Below, piece by piece: positions 30,870 through 39,918 of a DNA stretch of 64,000 bases. Within the stretch, counting starts at the first letter, position 1. Each line of letters begins with the position of its first letter. The stretch is from Ilumatobacter coccineus YM16-304 (GTDB lineage: Bacteria > Actinomycetota > Acidimicrobiia > Acidimicrobiales > Ilumatobacteraceae): the NCBI RefSeq assembly GCF_000348785.1, contig NC_020520.1, positions 4,712,001-4,776,000 of the forward strand. The letters are read 5' to 3'. Below the pieces are notes generated by a model. The model was not told where the DNA came from. It saw only the letters and a program-made list of their open reading frames with translations, and did no database searches. A program made the position numbers and the translations under genes.

Positions 30870-30892
30870 CGGTTTGTCTCTGAGACAAACCG
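30870..30892. terminator. Bidirectional hairpin between convergent genes
   Basis: CGGTTTGTCTC, one T, GAGACAAACCG gives 11-base perfect arms with a one-base centre. It lies five bases after the lipoprotein stop and five before the tag stop. There is no T-tract, as is common in GC-rich actinobacteria. Confidence 0.65.
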
Positions 30893-30897
30893 GGCGG

Positions 30898-31494
30898 TCA
30901 GCGGTTGGCGAGAAAGGTGACCCGTTCGGCTTCGCAGGCGTCGTGGACGAAGCAGTCGGGTTCATGGTCGTTGGTGAGACCTTCCGACTGCATGAACGCG
31001 TACGCCGTGGTGGGGCCGAAGAACTTCCAGCCGCGCCGCTTCAGTTCCTTGGCGAGCGCTGCCGACTGCGGCGTGGTGGCCGGGATGCCGCCCTCGTCGG
31101 TGCGATCGGGTTCGGTCACCGCCCAACTCCAGATCCAGTCGACCAGTGACCCCTCCGCCTCGATCAACTCGATCGCACGTTGTGCGTTGTTGATGGTCGC
31201 TTCGATCTTGCCGCGATGACGGATGATGCCCGCGTCGCCGAGCAATCGCTCGACATCCGGCTCGCCGAACCGGGCCACCCGCTCGATGTCGAAATCGGCG
31301 AACGCCGCGCGGAAGTTCTCACGCTTGCGCAGAATTGTGATCCACGACAGTCCCGACTGGAACCCTTCGAGACAGATCTTCTCGAACAGGAGGTCGGCGT
31401 CGGTGGTGGGTCGGCCCCATTCGGCGTCGTGGTACTCGAGGTAGAGCGCATCGCCGGTCGGCCAGCCGCAACGGCGCGGTTCGGCGCCGCTCAC
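30898..31494 (-). CDS. tag: DNA-3-methyladenine glycosylase I (Tag)
   Basis: This 198-residue DNA repair enzyme removes 3-methyladenine. Zinc ligands expected for Tag are C9 (RRCGW), H22 (EYHDAEWG), and HEPDC near the C-terminus (HxxxC). Family motifs FEKICLEGFQSGLSWITIL, and GWKFFGPTTAYAFMQSEG are intact. It starts with GTG, which overlaps the tesB stop codon by four bases (GTGA), so tesB and tag are translated as a coupled pair. Confidence 0.95.
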   Translation of the reverse strand: MSGAEPRRCGWPTGDALYLEYHDAEWGRPTTDADLLFEKICLEGFQSGLSWITILRKRENFRAAFADFDIERVARFGEPDVERLLGDAGIIRHRGKIEATINNAQRAIELIEAEGSLVDWIWSWAVTEPDRTDEGGIPATTPQSAALAKELKRRGWKFFGPTTAYAFMQSEGLTNDHEPDCFVHDACEAERVTFLANR

Positions 31495-32327
31495 GCTTCG
31501 GGCGCCTTCTCGTCACGCCGACGACGCAGCAGCACCTCCTGGGTGAACGAGGCCGCGTGCACACCGGCCTCGGTGATCGCGTCGCCACTCACGAGGCCGC
31601 GTCCTCCCGACAGACCGTGCGACTTGAGGTCGAACCAGTGCCACTCGTCGGCGCGACTCGGTCGGTGGAACCAGAGGGAGTGATCGAGGCTGGCTCCGAT
31701 GAACTTGAAGCGATCGGACGGGTCGTTGGTGAAGTCGGGATGCAGCGACCGCCCGGCTCGCGACGGGGCCGCGTCGGACATGAACGCGAGGCCGCACAGG
31801 TGCAGATCGGGGTCGTCGCCCAGTTCGGTGTCGAGGCGGATCCAGTACCCGAGGCGGGTGTCGGACGCGTCGGCCGACTTGCGTTCGAGCAGTGAACCCC
31901 ACGAGTAGTCGAGCAACGACGGGTCGGTCGGACCCGGCAGCGTGTCGGGAATCGAGTTGGCCTGCACGTCGGCTTCGTCTTCAGCGACCTGGAACGACAC
32001 CGACAGGTTCAAGATGGCACCGGCCGACTGCCGAGCCACCACCTGGCGCGTGCAGAACGAACGGCCGTCACGCAGCCGTTCGACCTCGAAGCGGATCGGC
32101 TCGTCGGGAGATCCGGGCCGGATGAAGTAGGAGTGCAGCGAGTGGGCTCGGCGCTCGGTGTCGACCGTGTGGATCGCCGCGCGCAGCGCCTGGGCAACCA
32201 CCTGACCGCCGAACAACCGCTGACCCCACGGGTAGCAAGCGACGATGCCGACGTAGGTGTCGGGGCCGTGCGGCTCGAGGTGCATGAGGTCGCGAAAGTC
32301 GACGTCGCGGATCTTCGGTGCGGTCAT
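31491..32327 (-). CDS. tesB: Acyl-CoA thioesterase II (TesB)
   Basis: This 278-residue double-hotdog thioesterase cleaves acyl-CoA. Signs are YPWGQRLFGGQVVAQALRAA (first hotdog helix), SLHSYFIRPGSPDEPIRFEVERLRDGRSF (split here for length), SLDHSLWFHRP with the catalytic Asp in ASLDHSLW, and GRGLVSGDAITEAG near the end with the Thr/Gln pair region. The length is usual for bacterial TesB (about 285). Its start codon overlaps, on the opposite strand, an ATG of the divergent MBL gene. It is the first gene of a tesB-tag pair. Confidence 0.92.
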   Translation of the reverse strand: MTAPKIRDVDFRDLMHLEPHGPDTYVGIVACYPWGQRLFGGQVVAQALRAAIHTVDTERRAHSLHSYFIRPGSPDEPIRFEVERLRDGRSFCTRQVVARQSAGAILNLSVSFQVAEDEADVQANSIPDTLPGPTDPSLLDYSWGSLLERKSADASDTRLGYWIRLDTELGDDPDLHLCGLAFMSDAAPSRAGRSLHPDFTNDPSDRFKFIGASLDHSLWFHRPSRADEWHWFDLKSHGLSGGRGLVSGDAITEAGVHAASFTQEVLLRRRRDEKAPEA

Positions 32328-32343
32328 GCACTGTGTCTACCCG

Positions 32344-33684
32344 ATGGACATCGGCGGTCGGAACGAGCACTACCTTCGCGACATGGACGACCTGCTCGAA
32401 CTCTCGGCCGCGATCATCGAAAGTGGTGACGTCGACAAACCGTTCAATCGCATCACCAACGAACTCACCGAGGTGGCCGACGGCCTCGCGGTGGTCGAGT
32501 CGTTCAGCCACAGCGTCGTGGTCGACTCGGGTGACGGGTTGGTGGCCTTCGACGCATCGCACGTCAACACGGGCGCCGCGGTCGTGGAGGCGATCGGTGG
32601 GTGGCGCAGCGACCCGGTCCGCCAGTTGATCTACACCCACGGTCACGCCGACCACGTCGGCGGGTCGGTCCACTTCGATGCGGCGTACGGCGACATGAAC
32701 GTGGTCGGCCACGAGAACGTCGAGCAGCGTTTCGATCGCTATCGCGACACCAACGCCTGGAACGTGCTCATCAACGCTCGCCAGTTCGGCGGTGTCCGCG
32801 GCGACTTCGAGATGGGCGACGCCGACGAACCCGACTTCATCCCGAAGCACACCCTCGCGCCCACCCACGTCGTCGGCGATCACGACACGATCGAGATCGG
32901 CGACCGGACGATCGAACTGCACCACGCGCGTGGCGAGACCGACGATCACCTGTGGGGATGGATGCCGAACGAGAAGTGGTTGTTCGCCGGTGACTTCGTG
33001 ATCTGGAACTTCCCCAACGCCGGCAATCCGCAGAAGGTGCAGCGCTATCCGATCGAGTGGGCCGCCGCGCTGCGCGACATGGCCTCGCGTCGACCGGAGA
33101 TCCTGCTTCCCGCGCACGGCTTGCCGGTCGGAGGCGCCGACCGCATCGAGGAGATGCTCACCACGATCGCGTCGACGCTCGAGAAACTGGCGAGCGATGT
33201 CATCACGATGATGAACGCCGGGGAGGTGCTCGACACGATCATCCACTCGGTGCGCGTCGACCCGGCGATGCTCGCCAAGCCGTACCTGCGGCCGCTGTAC
33301 GACGAGCCCGAGTTCGTCATCCGCAACATCTGGCGCCAGTTCGGTGGCTGGTGGGATGGCGCCCCGAGCCGGTTGAAGCCGTCGCCCGATGCCGCCCTCG
33401 CCGCCGAGATCGCACACCTGGCGGGCGGCGCGCACCGTCTCGCTCAGCGAGCGTCGGAACTCGCCGATGAGAGTGACTTCCGGATGGCGTCACACCTGGC
33501 CGATCTGGCGGCGTGGGCCGCGCCCGACGACCGAAGTGTGCATGGCACGCGAGCCGAGGTCTACCGAGCGCGTCGACAGGCCGAGACCTCGCTCATGGCC
33601 AAAGGCATCTTCGCCGGAGCGATGCGCGAGTCGGCGGCGGTGGCCGACGAGGCGGACGGAGAGTCGCCCACGCAACGACAGTGA
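32344..33684 (+). CDS. MBL-fold hydrolase (alkylsulfatase-like)
   Basis: This protein has about 446 residues. The metallo-beta-lactamase domain shows THGHADHVGG (the HxHxDH zinc motif near residue 101), a further ligand in LHHARGETDDHLWGWM, and LFAGDFVIWNF with the bridging Asp. LLPAHGLPVGG contains the last His. The C-terminal helical part (MASHLADLAAWAAPDD to ARRQAETSLMAKGIF) resembles the dimerisation domain of the SdsA/alkylsulfatase group, so sulfate ester or similar hydrolysis is possible. The start is uncertain: ATG 32326, 32344 or 32383; none has a good ribosome-binding sequence. I choose 32344. Confidence 0.8.
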   Translation: MDIGGRNEHYLRDMDDLLELSAAIIESGDVDKPFNRITNELTEVADGLAVVESFSHSVVVDSGDGLVAFDASHVNTGAAVVEAIGGWRSDPVRQLIYTHGHADHVGGSVHFDAAYGDMNVVGHENVEQRFDRYRDTNAWNVLINARQFGGVRGDFEMGDADEPDFIPKHTLAPTHVVGDHDTIEIGDRTIELHHARGETDDHLWGWMPNEKWLFAGDFVIWNFPNAGNPQKVQRYPIEWAAALRDMASRRPEILLPAHGLPVGGADRIEEMLTTIASTLEKLASDVITMMNAGEVLDTIIHSVRVDPAMLAKPYLRPLYDEPEFVIRNIWRQFGGWWDGAPSRLKPSPDAALAAEIAHLAGGAHRLAQRASELADESDFRMASHLADLAAWAAPDDRSVHGTRAEVYRARRQAETSLMAKGIFAGAMRESAAVADEADGESPTQRQ

Positions 33685-33823
33685 GTGTCACTGCAGTGTT
33701 TGGCTCGAAGCGTTTTACCTGGTAGCGCGCCTGCGACCATCCGCGAGTCGGCTCCCGAACGAAAACTACAGTTTGGCAGGTCGTCTGCCGACGACAGTAC
33801 GACACTTCACACGGGAGCAATCA

Positions 33824-36622
33824 GTGGGCACACTTCACAATCATTCAGACGACCCTGCGCGCACGGGGATCCAACGTCTTCGCGACGGCCTGACCACTTC
33901 GGCCGCACTCGGAGCGACGATCACCGTCGTCGCCGGCGCGGTGCTGGTCAACGGACAACCGGTCGGCGCCGACCCGGTCGGTGGACCGACCGAGGTCACG
34001 TCGCTCGACGACGAGATCAACGGTGATGCGACCACGTCGCTTCGCGAAGCGCTGGCGAACGCGGAAGGCAACGCAGGGCCCGACACCATCACGTTCGCCC
34101 CGGCGCTCTTCGCTGGGGGTCCGGCGGTCATCGAGATCGGATCGACACTGCGCACCTTTGCGCACGACGTCACGATCACCGGTCCGGGCGCCGACCAACT
34201 CACGGTCCGAGCCGTCGACGAGAGCGAGGAAGGCGAGGACGTCACCGCGTTCTACTTCTACGGCGACGTCGCCGTGTCGATCTCGAACATCTCGATCGAG
34301 GCCACGGGGAGCGGCATCGAGGCGTACGGCTACTACGACGGCTCGATGATCGAGTCGGTCACGCTGAGCGGCGTCGACATCGAGGCCCGCCGAGAAGCGG
34401 TGTCGATCTCGACGGTGTCGGGCGATGTCACGATCACCGACTCGACGCTGACCAACAGCGAAGGCGGCAATGGCCCCATCGCGGCCATCTACAACGCCTA
34501 CGGCAACGTGGCGCTGACCGACGTCGACATCACCGAGGCCGAGGCCCCCATCGTCGGCGACGGGTTCGCACCGTTCGCCGAGCCTCGACTCGGCCTCATC
34601 GTCGAACGGGCTGCGTCGATCGACCTCACCCGAGTCACGACCGACACGTCCTACGACGGCGTGTTGCTCCGCTGGGTGGACGGCGACGTCGAGGTCTCCG
34701 ACAGTGAGGTCACCTCCGACACCGGCGGCCTCGCGATCAGCTACGCCGGCGACGTCGACCTGACCGACAGCACGGTCACGAAGCTGTCCGACGGCATGTA
34801 TGTGGGACGGTCGTTCGGTCCGCGCCGCAGCGCCGCAGTCAGCATCGCCGGTGCCGGCGACATCGACATCGACACCGTCAGCATCGACGGTGGTGGCGTC
34901 CAGGCGCACTACTCCTCGTCGCTCGACATCACCAGCAGCACGATCTCCGATTCGTCGACCGGTGCGATCCACTCGGTCGGGGTCCCCCTCCACCTGAGCG
35001 ACTCGACGATCAGCAACAACGTCGCTCTGTACGGCACTGCGCTCATCGAAGCCGGCGGCGACGGGCGCCGCTTCCCATGCCTCGACCTCTGCCTCGATGG
35101 TGCCGCCGCCGACGCCCCAGGCCTCGACGGGCCAGGCGACTACGACTCCGTCACCATCATCAACACCACGATCAGCGACAACGACATCCACGAGGACAGC
35201 ACCATCATCCGCAGCTTCGAGCGCTACTCCGGCGACTTCCTCGATTCCGCCGACGAGCCCTACACCCTGAGTGGAGTCCAGCTCCTGCACTCGACGATCG
35301 CCGGCAACGCCGTGGCCGACGAGTTCCCGTACGGCCCGCCGCCGCTCGAGGAACCCGCCCCGGCAGTGGTGGAAGCCTCGTCGGTCGTCATCGACCACTC
35401 GATCGTCACCGACAACGACGGGATGACCCTGATCGACCCCGACGCCGGCTTGCGGCTCGCCGACGCATCAGGTCTCGGTGACGCAGCCAGCCTCGACGGC
35501 GGTCTGTCGCCGATCACCGCCAGCCACTCGATCCTGCCGGCGGCGTACGGACCCGTCGAGGGCACGAACGTCTTCGCCGACGATCCCGGCCTCGGCCGAC
35601 TGACCGACAACGGCGGTCCGACCGAGACCATGCTGCCCGACCTCGATTCGCCGGCCGTCGACGCCGGCGCTGCCGGGGTCGTGATCTCGATCGATCAGCG
35701 CGGCGAGGACCGTCCGTCGGGCGAGGCCAGTGACATCGGATCGGTCGAGCGTCAGGCATCGTCGATCTCGATCAGCGCCGATCCGGCAACGGTCGCCGAA
35801 TCCGACGGAACCGTCACGCTCACGGTGACGCGCACCGGTGACGGCGAAGGCGATGCGTCGGTCCGTGTCTCGACCGCCGACGGAACGGCGACCGCCGGCG
35901 ACGACTACACGGCGCTCGACCAGGTCGTCGTGCTGCCGGCCGGACAGGCCACCACCACGGTCGACCTGCTGATCGCCAGCGACGACGACGTCGAACCCGA
36001 CGAGACGCTCACGGTCACCATGTCGGAGGCCGACAACGTCACCATCGACGTGGCCAGCGTCGAGGTGACGATCACCGACTCGACGACACCGACCACCACC
36101 ACACCCACGACCGTGCCGACCTCGTCCACGCCCACCACGACGCCGAGCACGACGGTGCCCGACGCCACCACGACCACGACGACCACGCCGCTGCAGATCA
36201 ACGGCGACAACCCGCCGCCGGTCGCCGGTGGCTCGGAGAGCTCGTTCACGGTGATCATCGAACAGGGCGACGACGAAGAGGTCGGCGTCAGCGCCAAGTC
36301 GAGCAACCCTGGGCTCCTCGAGGTCGTCTCGGTCCAGCGGAGCGGCCAGGGCAACGCCTTCACACGCGGATCGGCTGAGCTCACCGAAGTGCAGTACGAG
36401 GTGCGAGTCCGGGCGGCCGCCGGCGGCTCGGGAACGGCGACGGTCACGGTGACCGCCGTCGGTGAGTCGGGCACGGTCACGCAGGACTTCGAGGTCGTGG
36501 TCAGCTCGCAGACGCTGCCGGCCACCGGTTCCGACACCACGCAACGCACCGGTCTGATCGGCGCACTGCTGCTCGGCTTCGGCTTCGTCACCAGCCTGTT
36601 CAGCCGACGCCGTCGAGCCTGA
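33824..36622 (+). CDS. LPATG-anchored beta-helix/Calx-beta surface protein
   Basis: This 932-residue exported protein starts at GTG 33824, behind ACGGGAG. Residues 1-52 include a signal sequence (TSAALGATITVVAGAVLV). TSLREALANAEGN and DTITFAPALF mark the start of a right-handed parallel beta-helix that runs to about residue 640, with many Asp/Thr/Ser-rich coils (DVTITDSTLTNS, SDSTISNN). A Calx-beta domain follows (about 645-755: TVAESDGTVTLTVTRTGDG, DDVEPDETLTVTM), then a Thr/Pro linker (about 758-787), a last beta-sandwich and an LPATG sorting signal at residues 898-902 (36515-36529), with a hydrophobic helix and RRRRA tail. Expected to be wall-anchored by a sortase and perhaps to bind polysaccharide or other cells. 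Confidence 0.85.
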   Translation: MGTLHNHSDDPARTGIQRLRDGLTTSAALGATITVVAGAVLVNGQPVGADPVGGPTEVTSLDDEINGDATTSLREALANAEGNAGPDTITFAPALFAGGPAVIEIGSTLRTFAHDVTITGPGADQLTVRAVDESEEGEDVTAFYFYGDVAVSISNISIEATGSGIEAYGYYDGSMIESVTLSGVDIEARREAVSISTVSGDVTITDSTLTNSEGGNGPIAAIYNAYGNVALTDVDITEAEAPIVGDGFAPFAEPRLGLIVERAASIDLTRVTTDTSYDGVLLRWVDGDVEVSDSEVTSDTGGLAISYAGDVDLTDSTVTKLSDGMYVGRSFGPRRSAAVSIAGAGDIDIDTVSIDGGGVQAHYSSSLDITSSTISDSSTGAIHSVGVPLHLSDSTISNNVALYGTALIEAGGDGRRFPCLDLCLDGAAADAPGLDGPGDYDSVTIINTTISDNDIHEDSTIIRSFERYSGDFLDSADEPYTLSGVQLLHSTIAGNAVADEFPYGPPPLEEPAPAVVEASSVVIDHSIVTDNDGMTLIDPDAGLRLADASGLGDAASLDGGLSPITASHSILPAAYGPVEGTNVFADDPGLGRLTDNGGPTETMLPDLDSPAVDAGAAGVVISIDQRGEDRPSGEASDIGSVERQASSISISADPATVAESDGTVTLTVTRTGDGEGDASVRVSTADGTATAGDDYTALDQVVVLPAGQATTTVDLLIASDDDVEPDETLTVTMSEADNVTIDVASVEVTITDSTTPTTTTPTTVPTSSTPTTTPSTTVPDATTTTTTTPLQINGDNPPPVAGGSESSFTVIIEQGDDEEVGVSAKSSNPGLLEVVSVQRSGQGNAFTRGSAELTEVQYEVRVRAAAGGSGTATVTVTAVGESGTVTQDFEVVVSSQTLPATGSDTTQRTGLIGALLLGFGFVTSLFSRRRRA

Positions 36623-36643
36623 CGTCGACACGAACCGACGAGC

Positions 36644-36687
36644 AACGGCGGAGCCGGCGCGGGTGATCCTGCGTCGGCTCCGCCGTT
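36644..36687 (+). terminator. Strong GC hairpin after the surface-protein gene
   Basis: AACGGCGGAGCCG and CGGCTCCGCCGTT are perfect 13-base arms around an 18-base loop that can pair further (CGC/GCG, GG/CC). It starts 22 bases after the surface-protein stop and faces the convergent ureohydrolase gene. Confidence 0.75.
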
Positions 36688-36720
36688 GTGCGTTGTGAGC
36701 GTTGTGAGCGTCGTCGAGCG

Positions 36721-37551
36721 TCAGCGCCGGGCGAGCATCGCCCCGGCGATCTCCTTGACCAGCTTGGCGCCGACCATCGCGGTCATGGCGACCAGGTCGC
36801 GCGACGGGTTCAGTTCGACGACGTCGGCGCCGACGAGCGGGCCGGGCAGCGCGTCGATCACGTCGAGCACCTCGCGGAACGTGAGTCCACCCGGCTCGTG
36901 GTGTGACACTCCCGGAGCGACCGACGGATCGAGACCGTCGAGGTCGACCGACAGGTAGATCGGCCCGGCGAGCGACGCCGCGTCGAAGCGATCGAGCTCG
37001 CGAGGGGTGAGCATCGTGACGTTCCAGCGCTCGCCCTGCTCGCGTTGGTGCGGCGTTGCCGTTCGGATCCCGAGTTGAATCAGCGACGTCATGCACCCGG
37101 CTTCGAGCGATCGGGCGAACGGTGATGCGTGGCTCAGCGGGTTGCCGTCGAGGTCGTCGTAGATGTCGGGGTGCGCGTCGATGTGGACCACCGTCAACGC
37201 GCCGCCCTCGACGTTGTACACGTCGCGGAACGCGCGCAGGATCGGGAACGTGATCGAGTGATCGCCGCCGATCGTGATCACCTGGCGGCCGGCTGCGAGT
37301 TGCTCGGCGACGGCCGCCGTGATCCGGTCGGCATCGTCGGTCGAACCGCGCTCGTTCGCCACCGGCAGGTCCCCGAGATCGTCGAGCTGCGGCACGACCT
37401 CGACCGAAGCCTCGGTGGCGTGATTGCCCGACCCCGAGTGCATCGCGGCGCGGATCGCTGCGGGCCCGGCTGCCGCTCCCAGGAGGTGCGACGAGTTGGC
37501 GTCGAGCGGGACGCCGAGCAGCGAGATCGGGACATCATCGGAAGCACGCAC
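36721..37551 (-). CDS. Agmatinase/arginase-family ureohydrolase
   Basis: This 276-residue manganese enzyme keeps all metal motifs of the ureohydrolase family: GGDHSITFP, DAHPDIYDD, and SVDLDGLDPSVAPG. LGVPLDANSSHLLGAAAGP at the N-terminus is the loop that closes the active site. The family includes agmatinase, arginase, formimidoylglutamase and guanidinobutyrase; VSHHEPGGLTFREVL resembles arginase/agmatinase types and does not decide. The GTG at 37551 is chosen because the longer frame (to 37617) is translated from a palindromic repeat. It may feed urea and putrescine or GABA routes. Confidence 0.87.
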   Translation of the reverse strand: MRASDDVPISLLGVPLDANSSHLLGAAAGPAAIRAAMHSGSGNHATEASVEVVPQLDDLGDLPVANERGSTDDADRITAAVAEQLAAGRQVITIGGDHSITFPILRAFRDVYNVEGGALTVVHIDAHPDIYDDLDGNPLSHASPFARSLEAGCMTSLIQLGIRTATPHQREQGERWNVTMLTPRELDRFDAASLAGPIYLSVDLDGLDPSVAPGVSHHEPGGLTFREVLDVIDALPGPLVGADVVELNPSRDLVAMTAMVGAKLVKEIAGAMLARR

Positions 37552-37580
37552 CCCACGAGTCTGCCCCGCCGTCGCTCGAC

Positions 37581-37658
37581 CCGCTTGTTTCCCTTGGACC
37601 GGGACCGAAGGAAACAAGCGGATGTTTCCTTTGGACCGGGACCAAGGGAAACAAGCGG
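37581..37658. repeat. 37-bp-family palindromic repeat, two tandem units
   Basis: TGTTTC blocks at 37586 and 37623 are exactly 37 bases apart. Five-mers are CCTTG/CGAAG in the first unit and CTTTG/CAAGG in the second, around GACCGGGAC. The pair fills the divergent gap between the ureohydrolase and HNH-like genes and ends about 19 bases before the latter start. Confidence 0.85.
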
Positions 37659-37676
37659 GTCGGTACCGTGGCGAGC

Positions 37677-38138
37677 ATGGGCCGCCTCGACGACATCGGT
37701 GAACAAGACGGTTGGCGCTGCTGGCTCTGCGACGAACCGGTCGACGCCGACCGGTCGGTCAACGACGACCGCGGGCCGAGCGTCGACAGTCGCATGACCG
37801 ACCGCAAAGCCAAGTCGAAGGGCAAGAAGAAGGGTGCGGCCGAGTTGACCGAACGGCTCGCGCACCGCTCGTGCAACACCGGCAAGGGCAACGTCGACGC
37901 GGTCGTCCCGTGGGCCGAGCACCTCTTCGTCGTCGATCCGTCGCCGATCATTCCCAGCGTCGAGCGCTTGGCGAACAAGGGAGGTCGCGAGGTGATGGCG
38001 CGCTGTCCGACGCGCAGCGACGCGCAGGAGGCTGCCGACTGGTTGATCGATCGGATCTCGCGGCTCGAACCCAGCCTCGACGTGCGCTCCGACATCGACG
38101 AGGGCGGCGGTCAGTTCCTCGTCGCGCTCCGCGCCTGA
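37677..38138 (+). CDS. Small HNH-like zinc-binding protein
   Basis: This 153-residue protein has a CxxC pair (WRCWLCDEPVD, about 14-17) and a later HRSCNTGKGN, which together resemble the zinc-knuckle and catalytic stretch of HNH nucleases. Between them is a Lys-rich, probably flexible stretch (DRKAKSKGKKKGAAEL). The usual second Asn/His of HNH is not obvious, so nuclease activity is uncertain. Residues 85-153 form a separate alpha/beta segment (VERLANKGGREVMARCP). ATG 37677 is chosen over GTG 37668. The gene begins right after a tandem repeat. Confidence 0.65.
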   Translation: MGRLDDIGEQDGWRCWLCDEPVDADRSVNDDRGPSVDSRMTDRKAKSKGKKKGAAELTERLAHRSCNTGKGNVDAVVPWAEHLFVVDPSPIIPSVERLANKGGREVMARCPTRSDAQEAADWLIDRISRLEPSLDVRSDIDEGGGQFLVALRA

Positions 38139-38156
38139 CTGCGGCGCCCTGACGCG

Positions 38157-38483
38157 TCAGGCCTTCTTGACGAATGCGGCTCTGATCAGCAGTTGGCGAC
38201 CGTCGACGCGGGCCTCGATCTCGTGGTCGCCGGGGACGAGTCGGATCGACTTGATCTTCGTGCCGACCTTGATGCCGCCGGCCTTGCCGTCGGTCTTGAG
38301 GTCCTTGATGATCGACACGGCATCGCCGTCGGCGAGCAGGTTGCCGTTGGCGTCGCGAATGTCGTCGAGCCCGTCGTCGGGAGCGGCGAGCCACTCGTGT
38401 CCGCAGGTGGCGCACTCGTAGCCGTCGGCGGCGAGCAGCGGGTCGGGCATCGTGCAGATCGGACAATTCGGCAGGTCGGCCAT
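38157..38483 (-). CDS. PhnA-domain (YjdM) zinc-ribbon protein
   Basis: This 108-residue protein has an N-terminal zinc ribbon (NCPIC and CATCGHEW) and the C-terminal PhnA/YjdM core DANGNLLADGDAVSIIKDLK and GGIKVGTKIKSIRLV. Despite its name in the Pfam family, it is not an established phosphonoacetate hydrolase; YjdM function is unclear. Full length, no operon partners. It is convergent with the HNH-like gene. Confidence 0.9.
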   Translation of the reverse strand: MADLPNCPICTMPDPLLAADGYECATCGHEWLAAPDDGLDDIRDANGNLLADGDAVSIIKDLKTDGKAGGIKVGTKIKSIRLVPGDHEIEARVDGRQLLIRAAFVKKA

Positions 38484-38557
38484 GTCGACGTTCTATCGTC
38501 CGCGCTGCGCATCGCCCCTGATGAGGACACCTGGGAAGTCACGGGTAGTTTCGGCTC

Positions 38558-39916
38558 ATGCGGATCATCCGAGGCACGGTCGTCACGATGAACCCCGGTC
38601 GGGAGATCATCGACAACGGTGCGGTGCTGATCGACGGCACCGAGATCGCTGCGGTCGGCCGCTTCGACGAGGTGCGCGCCGCATCGCCCGATGCCAAGGT
38701 GAGCGGCAGCACGTCCGATCTCGTCGCGCCCGGCTACATCAACGGCCATCAGCATCTCACTGGCGACCGGCTCATCCAGTCGTCGATTCCCGACGACCTG
38801 CCACCTGGCGAGTCGATCTTCACCTGGGTCGTGCCCATCCACGCCGAGCACACCGGTGACGACGACGAGTTGTCGGCCACGCTCACGCTGGCCGAGTCGC
38901 TCACCAACGGCATCACCACGACGTTCGAGGCCGGCACGGTCGCGCATCCCGATCGCATCGCCCGAGCCGCGGAGAAAGTCGGCGCGCGCCTCACGATCGG
39001 CACGTGGGGATGGGACATCGAAGAGGGTCCGTTCGTCGGATCGGTCGACGAGGTCGTCGACCGCCAGCGACGGATGCTCGACCTGCCGACCGGGCCGCTC
39101 GTGTCGGGCTGGGTGAGCCTGGTCGGCCACGATCTGATGTCGGACGAATTGGTCGTCGCCGCCACCGAGTTGGCCCGCTCACGGCAGGTGGGGATGACGT
39201 TCCACCTCTCCCCCAGCACCAGCGACACCGAGAGCTACCTGGCTCGCACCGGTCGGGCACCGGTCGTGCATCTCGATTCGCTCGGGGTGCTCGGTTCACA
39301 CCTCGCGATCGCTCACGGCGTCCACCTCGACGACGACGAGGTCGCCCTGCTCGTCGGCAGCCGCACCGGCGTCATCTCGTGCCCGTGGGCGTACCTCCGA
39401 CTCGGGCAGGGTCTGGCTCGCGAGTTCCGCCATCTCGATCTGTGGCGCGACGGCGGACGTCTCGCGCTCGGCTGCGACTCCGAGAACGCCGGCGACATGG
39501 TCGACGGGCTCCGCGCCGCCGCGTTGTTCGCCGGCATGGCCAAAGAACGCGACCTCGACCCGACGGTGTTCGGCGCCCACGACGCGCTCGAACTCCTCAC
39601 GATCCGCGGCGCCGAAGCGCTGGGTGTCGACGACCGCGTCGGGTCGATCGAGGTCGGCAAGCAGGCCGACCTCGTCGTGCACGACCGGTCACGCCTCGAG
39701 TGGATTCCGCAGAGCCCCGACCCGGTGTTGCAGCTGGTGTGGGGCTCCGACGGTCGGTCGGTGCGCGACGTGTACGTGGCCGGCGAACAGGTCGTGGCCG
39801 ACAAGCAGATCACCGCCATCGACGTGCACGCGCTCACCGACGACGCGGTCGCCGCGGGCGCCGCCCTGCGCACCCGCGCGGGCATCGACGACGTCAGCCG
39901 CTGGCCCAAGATCTGA
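38558..39916 (+). CDS. Amidohydrolase (TRZ/ATZ/deaminase type), paralogue 1
   Basis: This 452-residue metal-dependent hydrolase has APGYINGHQHLTG with HQH (about residues 65-67), a third His in TFHLSPSTSD, AIAHGVHLDDDEV, and the catalytic Asp in LALGCDSENAGD, followed by GSIEVGKQADLVVHD. These enzymes deaminate or dechlorinate N-heterocycles and related compounds. It is very close to the gene at 48267 (shared TWGWDIEEGPF/VWGWDIEEGPF and CPWAYLRLGQG) and less close to the gene at 39961. Substrate unknown. It starts at ATG 38558, divergent from phnA, and ends at a half-copy of a 39-bp palindrome. Confidence 0.87.
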   Translation: MRIIRGTVVTMNPGREIIDNGAVLIDGTEIAAVGRFDEVRAASPDAKVSGSTSDLVAPGYINGHQHLTGDRLIQSSIPDDLPPGESIFTWVVPIHAEHTGDDDELSATLTLAESLTNGITTTFEAGTVAHPDRIARAAEKVGARLTIGTWGWDIEEGPFVGSVDEVVDRQRRMLDLPTGPLVSGWVSLVGHDLMSDELVVAATELARSRQVGMTFHLSPSTSDTESYLARTGRAPVVHLDSLGVLGSHLAIAHGVHLDDDEVALLVGSRTGVISCPWAYLRLGQGLAREFRHLDLWRDGGRLALGCDSENAGDMVDGLRAAALFAGMAKERDLDPTVFGAHDALELLTIRGAEALGVDDRVGSIEVGKQADLVVHDRSRLEWIPQSPDPVLQLVWGSDGRSVRDVYVAGEQVVADKQITAIDVHALTDDAVAAGAALRTRAGIDDVSRWPKI

Positions 39917-39918
39917 CC

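Noticed and set aside
33389-33823. Upstream extension of the surface protein
   Set aside because: It overlaps the MBL gene in another frame; the GTG at 33824 has a ribosome-binding sequence and starts a signal peptide.
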